Source of the DNA: JANLQX01 sp031418775 | GTDB taxonomy: Bacteria > Actinomycetota > Acidimicrobiia > Acidimicrobiales > JANYDT01 | Direction: 5' to 3' | Length of the DNA stretch: 64,000 bases | Assembly (NCBI GenBank): GCA_031418775.1 | Contig: JANOJN010000272.1 | Coordinates: forward strand, 16,246 to 80,245 | In this document: one piece after another, positions 17,132 to 25,201 of the stretch | Layout: each line of letters starts with the position of its first letter | Numbering within the stretch: the first letter of the stretch is position 1 | Notes under the pieces: model-generated | Seen by the model: only the letters and a program-made list of their open reading frames with translations | Databases searched by the model: none | What the model was told of the DNA's origin: nothing | Position numbers and translations under genes: made by a program

Positions 17132-18523
17132 GTGAGCGTCTCTGTCGTCCTCCGATGCGCGGGGTGCGCGGCGACGGTCGACCCGCTCGATGTCGGCGCT
17201 CCCGCGCCGTTTCGCTGTCCGAACGCCGGTCGCGCCCCGAACGTCGACCATGTCCTGACCTGGGACCCGCTCCTCGGCGGAGTGCGCGGCTGGCCCGACG
17301 ATACCTCGACCAATCCGTTCGTCCGCTATCGGACGCTGCACCACAGTTACCACCTCCACCTCGGCCTCGGGGGCACCGACGCCGAATACGTTCGCCTGGT
17401 CGAGCGCATCGATGCCGCATTGATCAAGAACGGCGGACCCGGGTTCCGCGTCGCCCCGGTGCTTCCGCTCGACGCGCTGAGTGCAGCCACGGGAGTGGAT
17501 GTCTGGGGTCGCGACGACACGATTGGTGTTGCGGGATCGCACAAGGCCCGTCATCTCATGGCGATCCTCCTGCACCTCGAGGTGCGCAAGGTCCCGCTGC
17601 GCACACCTCTTGCCATCGCTTCGTGCGGCAACGCCGCCCTCGCTGCGGCAACCCTGGCCCGGGCTGCAGGCCGAACCGTTCAGGTGTTCGTGCCGACATG
17701 GGCGAACCCCGCGGTGCTCGTCGAACTGCGGGCCCTCGGCGCCCGAATCGTGGAGTGCCAGCGCAAGGACACGGATCCGCCGGGTGACCCCTGCCTGCAT
17801 CGCTTTCACGAAGCGGTGGGAAAAGGTGCGCTTCCCTTCTGCGTGCAAGGTACCGAGAACGGGTTCACGATCGACGGCGGAGCGACCTCGGGACAAGAGT
17901 TCGTCGATGCGTTCGCCATGCTCGGTGTACCTGATCGACTCTTCGTGCAGGTGGGGGGCGGCGCCTGGGCCTCGGGGGTGTGGCGGGGACTGCGCGACGG
18001 TCGCGGTCTCGGGGTGATCGATCGACTCCCGGCCCTTCACTGCGTGCAGGCCCAAGGGTGTGCGCCGCTCGTGGAGGCTTGGCGTGCGGTGGCCGGCCGG
18101 GCCCTTCGGGCGTTGGGGCATGACGATTTGTTCGACGAGGGCTTCGACGTGGTTGCCGCCGCGTTGGTGACGAACGAGGCGCGCAGCGCCGTCGAATCCG
18201 CCATGCAGTGGGCGCTCACCCACCGACCCGCCGTGATGCCGGTGTGGCATGACCCGCACAGCATCGCCACCGGGATCCTCGACGACGAGGCCTACGACTG
18301 GGCGGTGCTGGTGCGCAGCATGCTGGTGAGCGGCGGGTGGCCGGTCACCGTGTCGGACGACCAGCTCACCGCGGCAACCACATTCGTGAACGGCGGGTCG
18401 ATCGATGCCGACGAGACAGGGTCGGCGGCGGCCGCCGGCCTGCTGGCGTTTCGGGACCGCGGGTGGGGTGCCGCCGACGAGCGTGTCGCCGTGACCGTCA
18501 CGGGAATCCGCCGGCGTCGATGA
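17132..18523 (+). CDS. Threonine-synthase-like PLP enzyme
   Basis: This 463-residue protein is a fold-type II PLP enzyme related to threonine synthase. It opens with a C-x2-C pair (RCAGCAA) as in threonine synthases with a zinc-ribbon start, although only one further Cys (FRCPN) is nearby. The Schiff-base Lys is in GVAGSHKARH (about residue 137), and SCGNAALAAATLARAAGR binds the phosphate. It starts at GTG 17132. Because threonine synthase is typically 350-400 residues and the motifs are diverged, another beta-replacement substrate is possible. Confidence 0.78.
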   Translation: MSVSVVLRCAGCAATVDPLDVGAPAPFRCPNAGRAPNVDHVLTWDPLLGGVRGWPDDTSTNPFVRYRTLHHSYHLHLGLGGTDAEYVRLVERIDAALIKNGGPGFRVAPVLPLDALSAATGVDVWGRDDTIGVAGSHKARHLMAILLHLEVRKVPLRTPLAIASCGNAALAAATLARAAGRTVQVFVPTWANPAVLVELRALGARIVECQRKDTDPPGDPCLHRFHEAVGKGALPFCVQGTENGFTIDGGATSGQEFVDAFAMLGVPDRLFVQVGGGAWASGVWRGLRDGRGLGVIDRLPALHCVQAQGCAPLVEAWRAVAGRALRALGHDDLFDEGFDVVAAALVTNEARSAVESAMQWALTHRPAVMPVWHDPHSIATGILDDEAYDWAVLVRSMLVSGGWPVTVSDDQLTAATTFVNGGSIDADETGSAAAAGLLAFRDRGWGAADERVAVTVTGIRRRR

Positions 18524-18552
18524 CCAACGAGCCGGTAGCGGGTGCGGAAGGT

Positions 18553-18622
18553 GCGGCAAATCACCTCCCAGGGTCGTTGGGAGGCGTTTTGCCCCCAGAT
18601 ATGGGGGCAACCTCTCTCCCAA
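18553..18622. repeat. Double-hairpin intergenic repeat, copy 2
   Basis: This copy has a first hairpin built on CCTCCCA/TGGGAGG and a second with 9-bp perfect arms TTGCCCCCA/TGGGGGCAA around a GATA loop, then CAACCTCTCTCC. It lies between the PLP gene and ruvC and ends 57 bp before ruvC. Confidence 0.8.
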
Positions 18623-18664
18623 CGTTCCCCTGAGGAGTTCCGCCGGGCTCCGGTGATGACGGGC

Positions 18665-18670
18665 TAACCT
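18665..18670 (+). promoter_or_regulatory. -10 element of the ruvCAB-queA operon
   Basis: TAACCT ends 9 nt before ATG 18680 and there is no ribosome binding site, so a leaderless or very short leader is likely. Confidence 0.4.
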
Positions 18671-18679
18671 GGCGAACGA

Positions 18680-19300
18680 ATGTTCGTCATCGGCATAGAT
18701 CCAGGGCTGACGAGGTGCGGGTTCGGCGGCGTCCGTCGGACGAAGGCCGGGCTCGAAGCAGTCTGTCACGGGGTGCTGGTGACGGCGCCCGATTCCCCCC
18801 ATCCCCGTCGTCTGCGTGACCTCCAACGCCAGCTCGTCGCGCTGATCTCCGAGCACCGGCCCGATGTGGTCGTCGTCGAGCGGGTGTTCTTCCAGACGAA
18901 TGTCCGGACCGCCATCGGTGTTTCCCAGGCCAGTGGACTGGCGTTGGCGGCGGCCGACGAATTGGGGTGCGACATCGCGCAGTACACCTCGAACGAAGTG
19001 AAGCTGGCGATCACCGGCGACGGCGCGGCGGAGAAGAAGCAGACCCAGGCGATGGTCGCCCGGACGTTGAAGCTGACCGAGCTCCCCCGTCCCTTCGACG
19101 CCGCTGACGCTCTGGCGCTTGCCATCCACCACCTCGGTATGGCGAGCTACGCCCGCCTTGCGTCGAGCTCGTTCGGTGCCACGCCGCACGCGGCGCCGGC
19201 GGGCGATGGCATCGGCAATGCCCGGATCGCCACGTCCTTCGGCGGGGTGCGTCTCGCGGCGACACCGTCCGGTCCGTCCACCAAGGTGCGCGACCGGTGA
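18680..19300 (+). CDS. ruvC: Holliday junction resolvase RuvC
   Basis: The 206-residue endonuclease cuts four-way DNA junctions bound by RuvAB during recombination. The four-acid active site is visible: Asp7 in IGIDPG, the Glu in VVVERVF (about 69) and the Asp pair in DAADALALAIHH. Length is slightly over the usual 165-190 because of a short C-terminal extension. It leads ruvC-ruvA-ruvB-queA and its stop overlaps the ruvA GTG by 4 nt. Confidence 0.97.
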   Translation: MFVIGIDPGLTRCGFGGVRRTKAGLEAVCHGVLVTAPDSPHPRRLRDLQRQLVALISEHRPDVVVVERVFFQTNVRTAIGVSQASGLALAAADELGCDIAQYTSNEVKLAITGDGAAEKKQTQAMVARTLKLTELPRPFDAADALALAIHHLGMASYARLASSSFGATPHAAPAGDGIGNARIATSFGGVRLAATPSGPSTKVRDR

Positions 19301-19935
19301 TCGGCTATCTACGAGGCAACGTCGTCGACCGCACGCTCAAGGGGGAGCTCACCGTCGATGTCGGAGGAGTGGGGTACCGCGTCATCGTTCCCACGGCTCA
19401 GCTCGCCAGGATGCTCAGCACACACGCGATGTCGTCGAATCCCGAGGTCACGTTGTTCGTGCACACCAGCGTGCGGGAGGACGCGATCACGCTCTACGGC
19501 TTCGCCACCCGCGACGACCGCACCTGCTTCGAGCTCGTGCTCACTGCCCACGGGGTCGGACCGTCGTTGGCGCTGGCGATTTTGAACATGCACTCGCCGG
19601 ATTCCCTTCGCACCGCACTCGCCACTGACGACGTCGACGCGCTCACCGCCGTGCCCGGTGTCGGCAAGAAGACCGCAGCCCGACTGCTCGTTGAACTCAA
19701 GAGCAAGCTCGCCGACCTCAACGACTACGACGGAGCGATCGCTGCGGCGGGAGACGCCTCACCGCTGCCGGTCGACTTCGTCGCCGATGCCAGGGCCGAT
19801 GTGCGCGCCGCGTTGGCCGGGCTGGGTTACGGGGCCGACGAGATCCGGGCCGCCATCCGTCGGCTTCCCAGCGATGTGACCGATCCGTCGGCGTTGCTCA
19901 AACACGCTCTCGGTCTTCTCTCCACCGGTGTCTGA
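19297..19935 (+). CDS. ruvA: Holliday junction branch migration protein RuvA
   Basis: The 212-residue DNA-binding subunit forms the tetramer that holds a Holliday junction for RuvB. The N-terminal OB-fold starts MIGYLRGNVVD, two helix-hairpin-helix motifs follow (VGPSLALAIL and VPGVGKKTAARLLVELK), and a C-terminal three-helix domain that contacts RuvB ends the protein (GLGYGADEIRAAIRRL). It starts at GTG 19297 with the GTGA overlap, and its stop overlaps the ruvB ATG by one base (TGATG). Confidence 0.97.
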   Translation: MIGYLRGNVVDRTLKGELTVDVGGVGYRVIVPTAQLARMLSTHAMSSNPEVTLFVHTSVREDAITLYGFATRDDRTCFELVLTAHGVGPSLALAILNMHSPDSLRTALATDDVDALTAVPGVGKKTAARLLVELKSKLADLNDYDGAIAAAGDASPLPVDFVADARADVRAALAGLGYGADEIRAAIRRLPSDVTDPSALLKHALGLLSTGV

Positions 19936-20984
19936 TGAGCGTTCCCCAAGATGACGACATTTCCGACGACGGCCTCGAGTCGCTCCGCCCGCGCAGTCTC
20001 GCGGAATTTGTCGGACAACCGCAGCTCAAGGAGCACCTCGGGATCGTGCTCGAGGCGGCGCGCAAGCGTGGGCAGGCGGCCGATCACCTGTTGTTCGCCG
20101 GCCCTCCCGGGCTTGGCAAGACCTCGCTCGCGGCGATCGTTGCGCTCGAGATGGGAGTCGGGTTTCGGATCACGTCGGGTCCGGCCCTCGAGCGCGCCGG
20201 CGATCTCGCCGCCATCCTCACAAATCTCGCCGAGAACGATGTGCTCTTCATCGACGAGATCCACCGACTGCCCCGCGCGGTCGAAGAGGTGCTCTACCCG
20301 GCGATGGAGGACTTCCAGCTCGACATCGTGCTCGGCAAGGGGCCAAGTGCGAGGAGCCTGCGCCTCGATCTCCCCCCGTTCACGCTGATCGGTGCGACGA
20401 CGAGGGCCGGCCTCATCACCGGTCCGTTGCGGGACCGCTTCGGCCACACCGCACGGCTCGACTACTACGGCGTCGACGATCTCCGCCGAATCGTCGAGCG
20501 GGCTGCTCGCATCCTCGATGTGTCGATCGAGGCGGAAGGTGCCCACGAGATCGCGCGCCGCTCGCGAGGCACGCCGCGCATCGCGAACCGCCTGCTCCGC
20601 CGCATCCGCGACTATGCAGAAGTGCGCGCTGAAGGCATCATCGACCTCGCCGCCGCGCGCAACGGCCTCGCCGTATTCGACATCGACGAACTCGGCCTCG
20701 ACCGCGTCGATCGTGCCATCCTCCGCGCGCTCATAACCCGCTTCGGAGGGGGACCGGCCGGGCTCTCCACCCTCGCCATCAGTATCGGTGAGGATCCCGA
20801 CACGCTCGAGTCGATGTACGAGCCGTTTCTCATCCAGATGGGCCTCATCAAGCGGACGCCGAAGGGCCGCGTGGCCATGCCCGCGGCCTGGGAACATCTT
20901 GGTCTCCTCGCGCCGAGTGATACCGCAACGACGCTCTGGGGGGATGACGGCGCTCCACCGTCTGACCGGCGCCTTTTCGACTGA
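19935..20984 (+). CDS. ruvB: Holliday junction branch migration ATPase RuvB
   Basis: The 349-residue AAA+ hexameric motor drives branch migration. Walker A is GPPGLGKTSLA, Walker B is LFIDEIHR, sensor 1 is IGATTRAG, and the arginine finger region GPLRDRF follows. The C-terminal winged helix includes FGGGPAGLSTLA and PEGRVA-like TPKGRVAMP. Length is normal. The ATG overlaps the ruvA stop; queA starts 8 bp after the stop. Confidence 0.98.
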   Translation: MSVPQDDDISDDGLESLRPRSLAEFVGQPQLKEHLGIVLEAARKRGQAADHLLFAGPPGLGKTSLAAIVALEMGVGFRITSGPALERAGDLAAILTNLAENDVLFIDEIHRLPRAVEEVLYPAMEDFQLDIVLGKGPSARSLRLDLPPFTLIGATTRAGLITGPLRDRFGHTARLDYYGVDDLRRIVERAARILDVSIEAEGAHEIARRSRGTPRIANRLLRRIRDYAEVRAEGIIDLAAARNGLAVFDIDELGLDRVDRAILRALITRFGGGPAGLSTLAISIGEDPDTLESMYEPFLIQMGLIKRTPKGRVAMPAAWEHLGLLAPSDTATTLWGDDGAPPSDRRLFD

Positions 20985-20992
20985 CCATTTCC

Positions 20993-22087
20993 ATGACGAC
21001 CACGGCCGAGTCCTCCTCCAACGCGTACGAGTCTCCGCGCCCTCCCTCGGGCACGCGGATGGACGACTACGACTACGACCTTCCGTTCGCCTCCATCGCC
21101 CAGACACCGATCGAACCGCGCGATGCCGGTCGTCTGCTCGTCGCGCTTTCCGCGAACGCCGCCCCACAGCATCGCCACATCCTCGATCTCCCGTCCTTGC
21201 TCGAGCCCGGCGACCTCCTGGTCGTCAACGAGACCCGGGTGATCCCCGCCCGACTGCATCTCCGCAAGCCCAGCGGCGGTGCGGTCGAGGTGCTGCTCCT
21301 GGAGCACCGCTCCGATCAGACGTGGCAGGCACTCGTGAAGCCGAGCCGCAAGGTTGCCGTCGGGACACGCCTACGGCCAGGTCCGGGGCTTGTCGTCGAG
21401 ATCGGCGAGACGACGGGTGGCGGCCAGCGCGTCGTCCGACTGCTCGGCGACGACGGCGAGCCGCTCGCCCACGGCGACGAGGAGAGAGCACTCGAGACGT
21501 TCGGGGAGGCTCCTCTACCCCCGTACATCACGGAACCCCTGGCCGACGCATCGCGCTATCAGACCACCTACGCGCGGGTGGCGGGGAGCGCCGCGGCGCC
21601 GACGGCTGGGTTGCACTTCACGCCAGCCCTGTTCAGCGCCCTACGCACGCGAGGCATCGAAGTGGCCAAGGTCGATCTAGCTGTCGGGCTCGATACGTTC
21701 CGTCCGGTCTTGGTCGATCGGCCGGAAGAGCACGACATCCACTCCGAGCGATACGACGTTCCGGCCGACACCTGGGACGCCGTCGTACGGACGCGGGCCT
21801 CCGGCGGCCGGGTGGTCGCGGTGGGTACCACGACCGTTCGTTCACTCGAGACGGTCGCCGCATCCGGTGTGCTCGCCGGTCGTACCAAACTGCTCATCTA
21901 CGGGAACTATCCGTTCTCTGTTGTCGACGTCCTGCTCACCAACTTCCACCTTCCGCGTTCGTCGCTGCTACTCCTCGTCGAGGCATTCGCGGGGCCGCGT
22001 TGGCGGGACCTCTATGCCGAGGCCATCGACACCGGGTACCGATTCCTTTCCCTCGGCGACGCCATGCTCCTCGGACGCGGGGCCTGA
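20993..22087 (+). CDS. queA: S-adenosylmethionine:tRNA ribosyltransferase-isomerase QueA
   Basis: The 364-residue enzyme transfers the ribosyl group of SAM to preQ1 in tRNA, the penultimate step of queuosine synthesis. Family motifs are RVIPARLHLRKPSGG, PTAGLHFT, VGTTTVRSLE and NFHLPRSSLLLLVEAF. The conserved start DYDYDLP lies about residue 25, after a Ser/Pro-rich extension. Position directly after ruvB is common. No tgt or queG is present in this window. Confidence 0.95.
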   Translation: MTTTAESSSNAYESPRPPSGTRMDDYDYDLPFASIAQTPIEPRDAGRLLVALSANAAPQHRHILDLPSLLEPGDLLVVNETRVIPARLHLRKPSGGAVEVLLLEHRSDQTWQALVKPSRKVAVGTRLRPGPGLVVEIGETTGGGQRVVRLLGDDGEPLAHGDEERALETFGEAPLPPYITEPLADASRYQTTYARVAGSAAAPTAGLHFTPALFSALRTRGIEVAKVDLAVGLDTFRPVLVDRPEEHDIHSERYDVPADTWDAVVRTRASGGRVVAVGTTTVRSLETVAASGVLAGRTKLLIYGNYPFSVVDVLLTNFHLPRSSLLLLVEAFAGPRWRDLYAEAIDTGYRFLSLGDAMLLGRGA

Positions 22088-22124
22088 CGCGTGCCGTCGA
22101 ATCGAGCGTCGGTGACCATCGCGG

Positions 22125-22152
22125 TTGCCCGTTGTGGGTATTGTCATACAGT
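22125..22152 (+). promoter_or_regulatory. Candidate promoter of the envelope gene cluster
   Basis: TTGCCC (22125-22130) and TACAGT (22147-22152) are separated by 16 bp and lie 40 bp before GTG 22192, in the only sizeable gap after queA. Confidence 0.4.
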
Positions 22153-22191
22153 CCTCGTTTCTGCTCCGCTCAGGTCATAGGGTTTTCCCTC

Positions 22192-22932
22192 GTGAAGTTC
22201 GTCGTCGCAGAGTTCATGCTGTATGCGCTCGCGGCATTCGTCGTGGGGGTCGCCGCGGGCACCACGTGGCAGCGGCGACCGATCCGCCGCGCCGGTGACC
22301 GCGTCCGTGTTCTCGAGCGGGCCAAACTCAGTGCCGACCAACGGTGGATCGGCGTCGAGCGCGAGCGCGAGGCGTTGAAGGTCGAACTTGCCGAGGCTCG
22401 AGCGATGCTCGGTTCGGTGACCGAACTGCGATCACGGCTTGCCGAAGCCCATGCGGAACGTCAGGCCGCTGTTGCCGCCCGCGAAGCCGCGGACCATCAC
22501 GTCATCCGACTGCGCGCCGACCTCGATGCCCGGACACTGCCCATGTTCACCCCTGTGCAACTGACGGTTGACGATGGCGAGGACAGCAGCGAACTTCTCG
22601 GACGACGGGCAGAGCAGGATCGACAGGTCGAACGCGACCTCGCCGATCGGCTCGAACTCGTACGTCGCAACGAGGCGCTCAACGCGTCGCTCACCGAGCG
22701 ACTCCTCGCGGCGGAGCGCCACGTGCGAGATCTGCAGCACCGGCACAACAGCTACGTACGGTCGGCGCAGGCAGCGTTGACCGCGGCCGTCGTCCGGGCG
22801 GAACAGGCCGAGGCGGGCCTCTCCGTGGCCCGTGCCGCTCTCAGTCGCGTAGAGTCCGGCAACGCTGCTGCAACCGTGATCGATCTGCGCACGTATCAAC
22901 CCGCAGGCGCGTCGGGTCCCGAACCGGTGTGA
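22192..22932 (+). CDS. Membrane-anchored coiled-coil protein (first cassette)
   Basis: I do not recognise a named family. The 246-residue protein has one N-terminal transmembrane helix (about residues 4-25, ending at the basic QRRPIRRAG) and then a long Ala/Glu/Arg/Leu-rich coiled coil (about 35-125 and 150-230), suggesting a rod on the cytoplasmic or outer side. GTG 22192 directly precedes the membrane helix. Its stop overlaps the next gene (OmpA-domain) by 4 nt, so the pair is coupled. A protein of the same design, also followed by an OmpA-domain gene, starts at 23968. Confidence 0.7.
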   Translation: MKFVVAEFMLYALAAFVVGVAAGTTWQRRPIRRAGDRVRVLERAKLSADQRWIGVEREREALKVELAEARAMLGSVTELRSRLAEAHAERQAAVAAREAADHHVIRLRADLDARTLPMFTPVQLTVDDGEDSSELLGRRAEQDRQVERDLADRLELVRRNEALNASLTERLLAAERHVRDLQHRHNSYVRSAQAALTAAVVRAEQAEAGLSVARAALSRVESGNAAATVIDLRTYQPAGASGPEPV

Positions 22933-23834
22933 TCGTCAAGCCGAGGTCGGCGTTCGGCGTCCAGAGCGGGGAACCCGACCTAACCTTCTCGGACGGTGAT
23001 TTCCTGCCCGGTCGCGCCACGGCCGTGCTCATCGGGGTCGTTGGTCTTGTCGGTGTGATCTCGTTCGGTTCGATCGTCGGCATTCCCCATGTGGAGCGCC
23101 ACCTTCGCTCCGACGTCGAGGCCAATGTCCTCGGCGGGACTGACGTCGAGGTGCGCTTCGATGGTCGAGTCGCAGTGCTCTCCGGGTCGGCGCGCTCATC
23201 CGATGAGCGGCGCGCCGTGATCGATCGGGTCGCTCGCCGCTGGGGCGTCGCGCGTGTCGACGCCGACCGGCTCACCGCACCCGCCCGGCCGAAGAGCGCG
23301 CCGTCGTCTCCTCCGCGCATCGCAGGGGCATCCGATGTCCGCGAAACGAAGCGGCCGTCCGTTGGCCCGACGACGGCAACCGCCCGAGCCGCGGTACTCA
23401 GCCCCGTCTCGACGCCGCCGACCACGACGATCGTCATCGACGAAGCCGAAGTCGTCAGGTTGGCGACCGAACTCGCGTCGATCGGCCGCTCCTCGCCGAT
23501 CACCTTTGCCCGTTCGAGTCCGACCCTGCTCCCCTCGGCAGAGATCACGCTCGATCGCATCGCGGCGGCCCTGGCCAAGACGCCTGTGCCGATTCGGATC
23601 GAAGCACACACCGACTCCAGTGGCGACCCCGGTCGCAACGCCGCGCTGAGCACCCAACGGGCCGAGGCTGTACGTGCTGCTCTGATCCTCCGGGGCACCA
23701 ACCCGTCGATCGTGTCCGCAGTTGGACGAGGGGAGTCGAGCCCGATCGCCAGCAACACCTCCGCCGCAGGACGAGAACGAAATCGACGAGTCGAGTTCGT
23801 CGTCGTCGGACCGGGAGCGCCGGTGAGTCCCTAG
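22929..23834 (+). CDS. Membrane-anchored OmpA-domain protein (first cassette)
   Basis: This 301-residue protein has a membrane helix at about residues 30-52, a BON-like alpha/beta segment (about 62-115), a Pro/Thr/Ser-rich linker, and a C-terminal OmpA-like domain (about 190-295). The domain carries HTDSSGDPGRNAALSTQRAEAV and GRGESSPIASN with NRRVEF, including the Asp and Arg that bind diaminopimelate in peptidoglycan. It should tether the membrane to the cell wall. The general layout recalls mycobacterial ArfA, though that resemblance is by architecture only. GTG 22929 overlaps the previous stop. Confidence 0.82.
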   Translation: MIVKPRSAFGVQSGEPDLTFSDGDFLPGRATAVLIGVVGLVGVISFGSIVGIPHVERHLRSDVEANVLGGTDVEVRFDGRVAVLSGSARSSDERRAVIDRVARRWGVARVDADRLTAPARPKSAPSSPPRIAGASDVRETKRPSVGPTTATARAAVLSPVSTPPTTTIVIDEAEVVRLATELASIGRSSPITFARSSPTLLPSAEITLDRIAAALAKTPVPIRIEAHTDSSGDPGRNAALSTQRAEAVRAALILRGTNPSIVSAVGRGESSPIASNTSAAGRERNRRVEFVVVGPGAPVSP

Positions 23835-23967
23835 CTCTGGTGTTCCCTCTCGCTGTGCGCCCGCCGTGACCGATTGCCACGAATCGGGACCGCCGGGGAA
23901 CTACGTTCGTTGGCCCAGCCGGGTTTCGTCGTGTCTCGGCGAGTTCTGTGAGACCTGAGGTCAAACG

Positions 23968-25200
23968 ATGTCGTTTCTCATTGCCCACTCGTTCGTTCTT
24001 CTCCTGATCGCTACCGCCGTCGGTCTTGTCGCCGGCTGGCTCATCTGGGGAGGCAACACCCGCGCCGAGCAGACCGGCGTCGTCAACGCGACTTCGATGT
24101 CAAGCGAGCTCGAGGCGCTGCGCGGTGAGCTCGACGCACGTACCGGCGACGTTGCCCGTCTCCGTCGCAAGCTCAAGCGGGCCGTGGAAGAGCTTGAGAG
24201 CCACGCCACGCAACTCGCCGAGGCCGAAGATCGGATCGCAACACAGAGCTCCTCGGCCTACGTGGGAGCACCGCTGCTCGTCGAGGACCCCGAGCTGATG
24301 GCCGAGGTCGTTGCGCTGCGCGAGCAGCTCGCCTTCGATCGTTCCGCTCTCAACGACGCGAGGGCCGCCCTCGAAAGCCTTCGCGCCGAACACGAAGACG
24401 TGCTCCACCAACTCCGCGCCGCCGAAGCCCGCTCGGCGGAACTCGACGACGACCTCGGCGTGGCGCGGGCGCAACTTGTGGGTGCCGAGGATGGTCAGGC
24501 CGCCCGGGCGCAGCTCACCGTTCTCGAGGGCGAGTTGTACGAGGCCCAGACCCTGATCCGTGATGCCGCCGAACGGGTGACGTATCTCGAGCGACAGGCC
24601 TTGCTGTGGCAGAACGAGGCGGACCGGCTCCAAGCCGCCATTGACGACAACGCCGCCGCCGAGGCGCAGCGCCTCGAGACGAGCGAGCGGGAGAACCAGG
24701 CGCTCCTTCGCGAACACGAGACGGCGTTGGCGTCGCTGCGGATGGAGGCGTCGAGCAGTCGACTTCGCGCCGACGCGGCAGCGGAGCACCTTGTTCGGCT
24801 GCAGCGTGAGTTCCGAGCTGTTCAGGAGCGTTCCTCCGTCCACCTCGAAACGACGCAGGCCGCAATGGCCGACCTCGACCGCCAGCTCGCCGCTGCTCAT
24901 GCCACGCTCAGCGACGGCGCCCCGCAGCGGGTGGCCGAACCGTCGTCGGTAGCGCTCGACCCGGCCGGGCTGCTCGCCCTGCCCGGAATGACCGAGCAAC
25001 TCGTTGAGCATCTCCACGACCTCGGGGTGGATTCGTTGACTGAGGTGTCCCGGTGGTCGCCCGACGACATCGCCCGCATCGCCGCGTGGCTTCCCGAGCA
25101 TCCGGACGTGATCACCGCGAATGACTGGGTCGTGTCCGCACGAGCGCTGCTCTCGGGCGGCTCGGACAACTCCGTCGGCTCAAACACGACCGGGTTCTGA
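23968..25200 (+). CDS. Membrane-anchored coiled-coil protein (second cassette)
   Basis: This 410-residue protein has an N-terminal membrane helix (about residues 8-28, LLLIATAVGLVAGWLIW) and an almost continuous coiled coil to about residue 320. A compact C-terminal segment (about 333-400, LALPGMTEQLVEHLHDLGVDSLTEVSRW) resembles helix-hairpin-helix repeats that end many coiled-coil proteins. Function is unknown. It lies in the same order as the 22192/22929 pair and is followed by an OmpA-domain gene after one base, so the four genes look like a duplicated cassette. Confidence 0.7.
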   Translation: MSFLIAHSFVLLLIATAVGLVAGWLIWGGNTRAEQTGVVNATSMSSELEALRGELDARTGDVARLRRKLKRAVEELESHATQLAEAEDRIATQSSSAYVGAPLLVEDPELMAEVVALREQLAFDRSALNDARAALESLRAEHEDVLHQLRAAEARSAELDDDLGVARAQLVGAEDGQAARAQLTVLEGELYEAQTLIRDAAERVTYLERQALLWQNEADRLQAAIDDNAAAEAQRLETSERENQALLREHETALASLRMEASSSRLRADAAAEHLVRLQREFRAVQERSSVHLETTQAAMADLDRQLAAAHATLSDGAPQRVAEPSSVALDPAGLLALPGMTEQLVEHLHDLGVDSLTEVSRWSPDDIARIAAWLPEHPDVITANDWVVSARALLSGGSDNSVGSNTTGF

Positions 25201-25201
25201 C

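Noticed and set aside
17015..19189. 724-codon open frame on the minus strand
   Set aside because: It lies antisense to the threonine-synthase-like gene and ruvC, spans repeat copy 2, and has no recognisable domain; it is a high-GC shadow.
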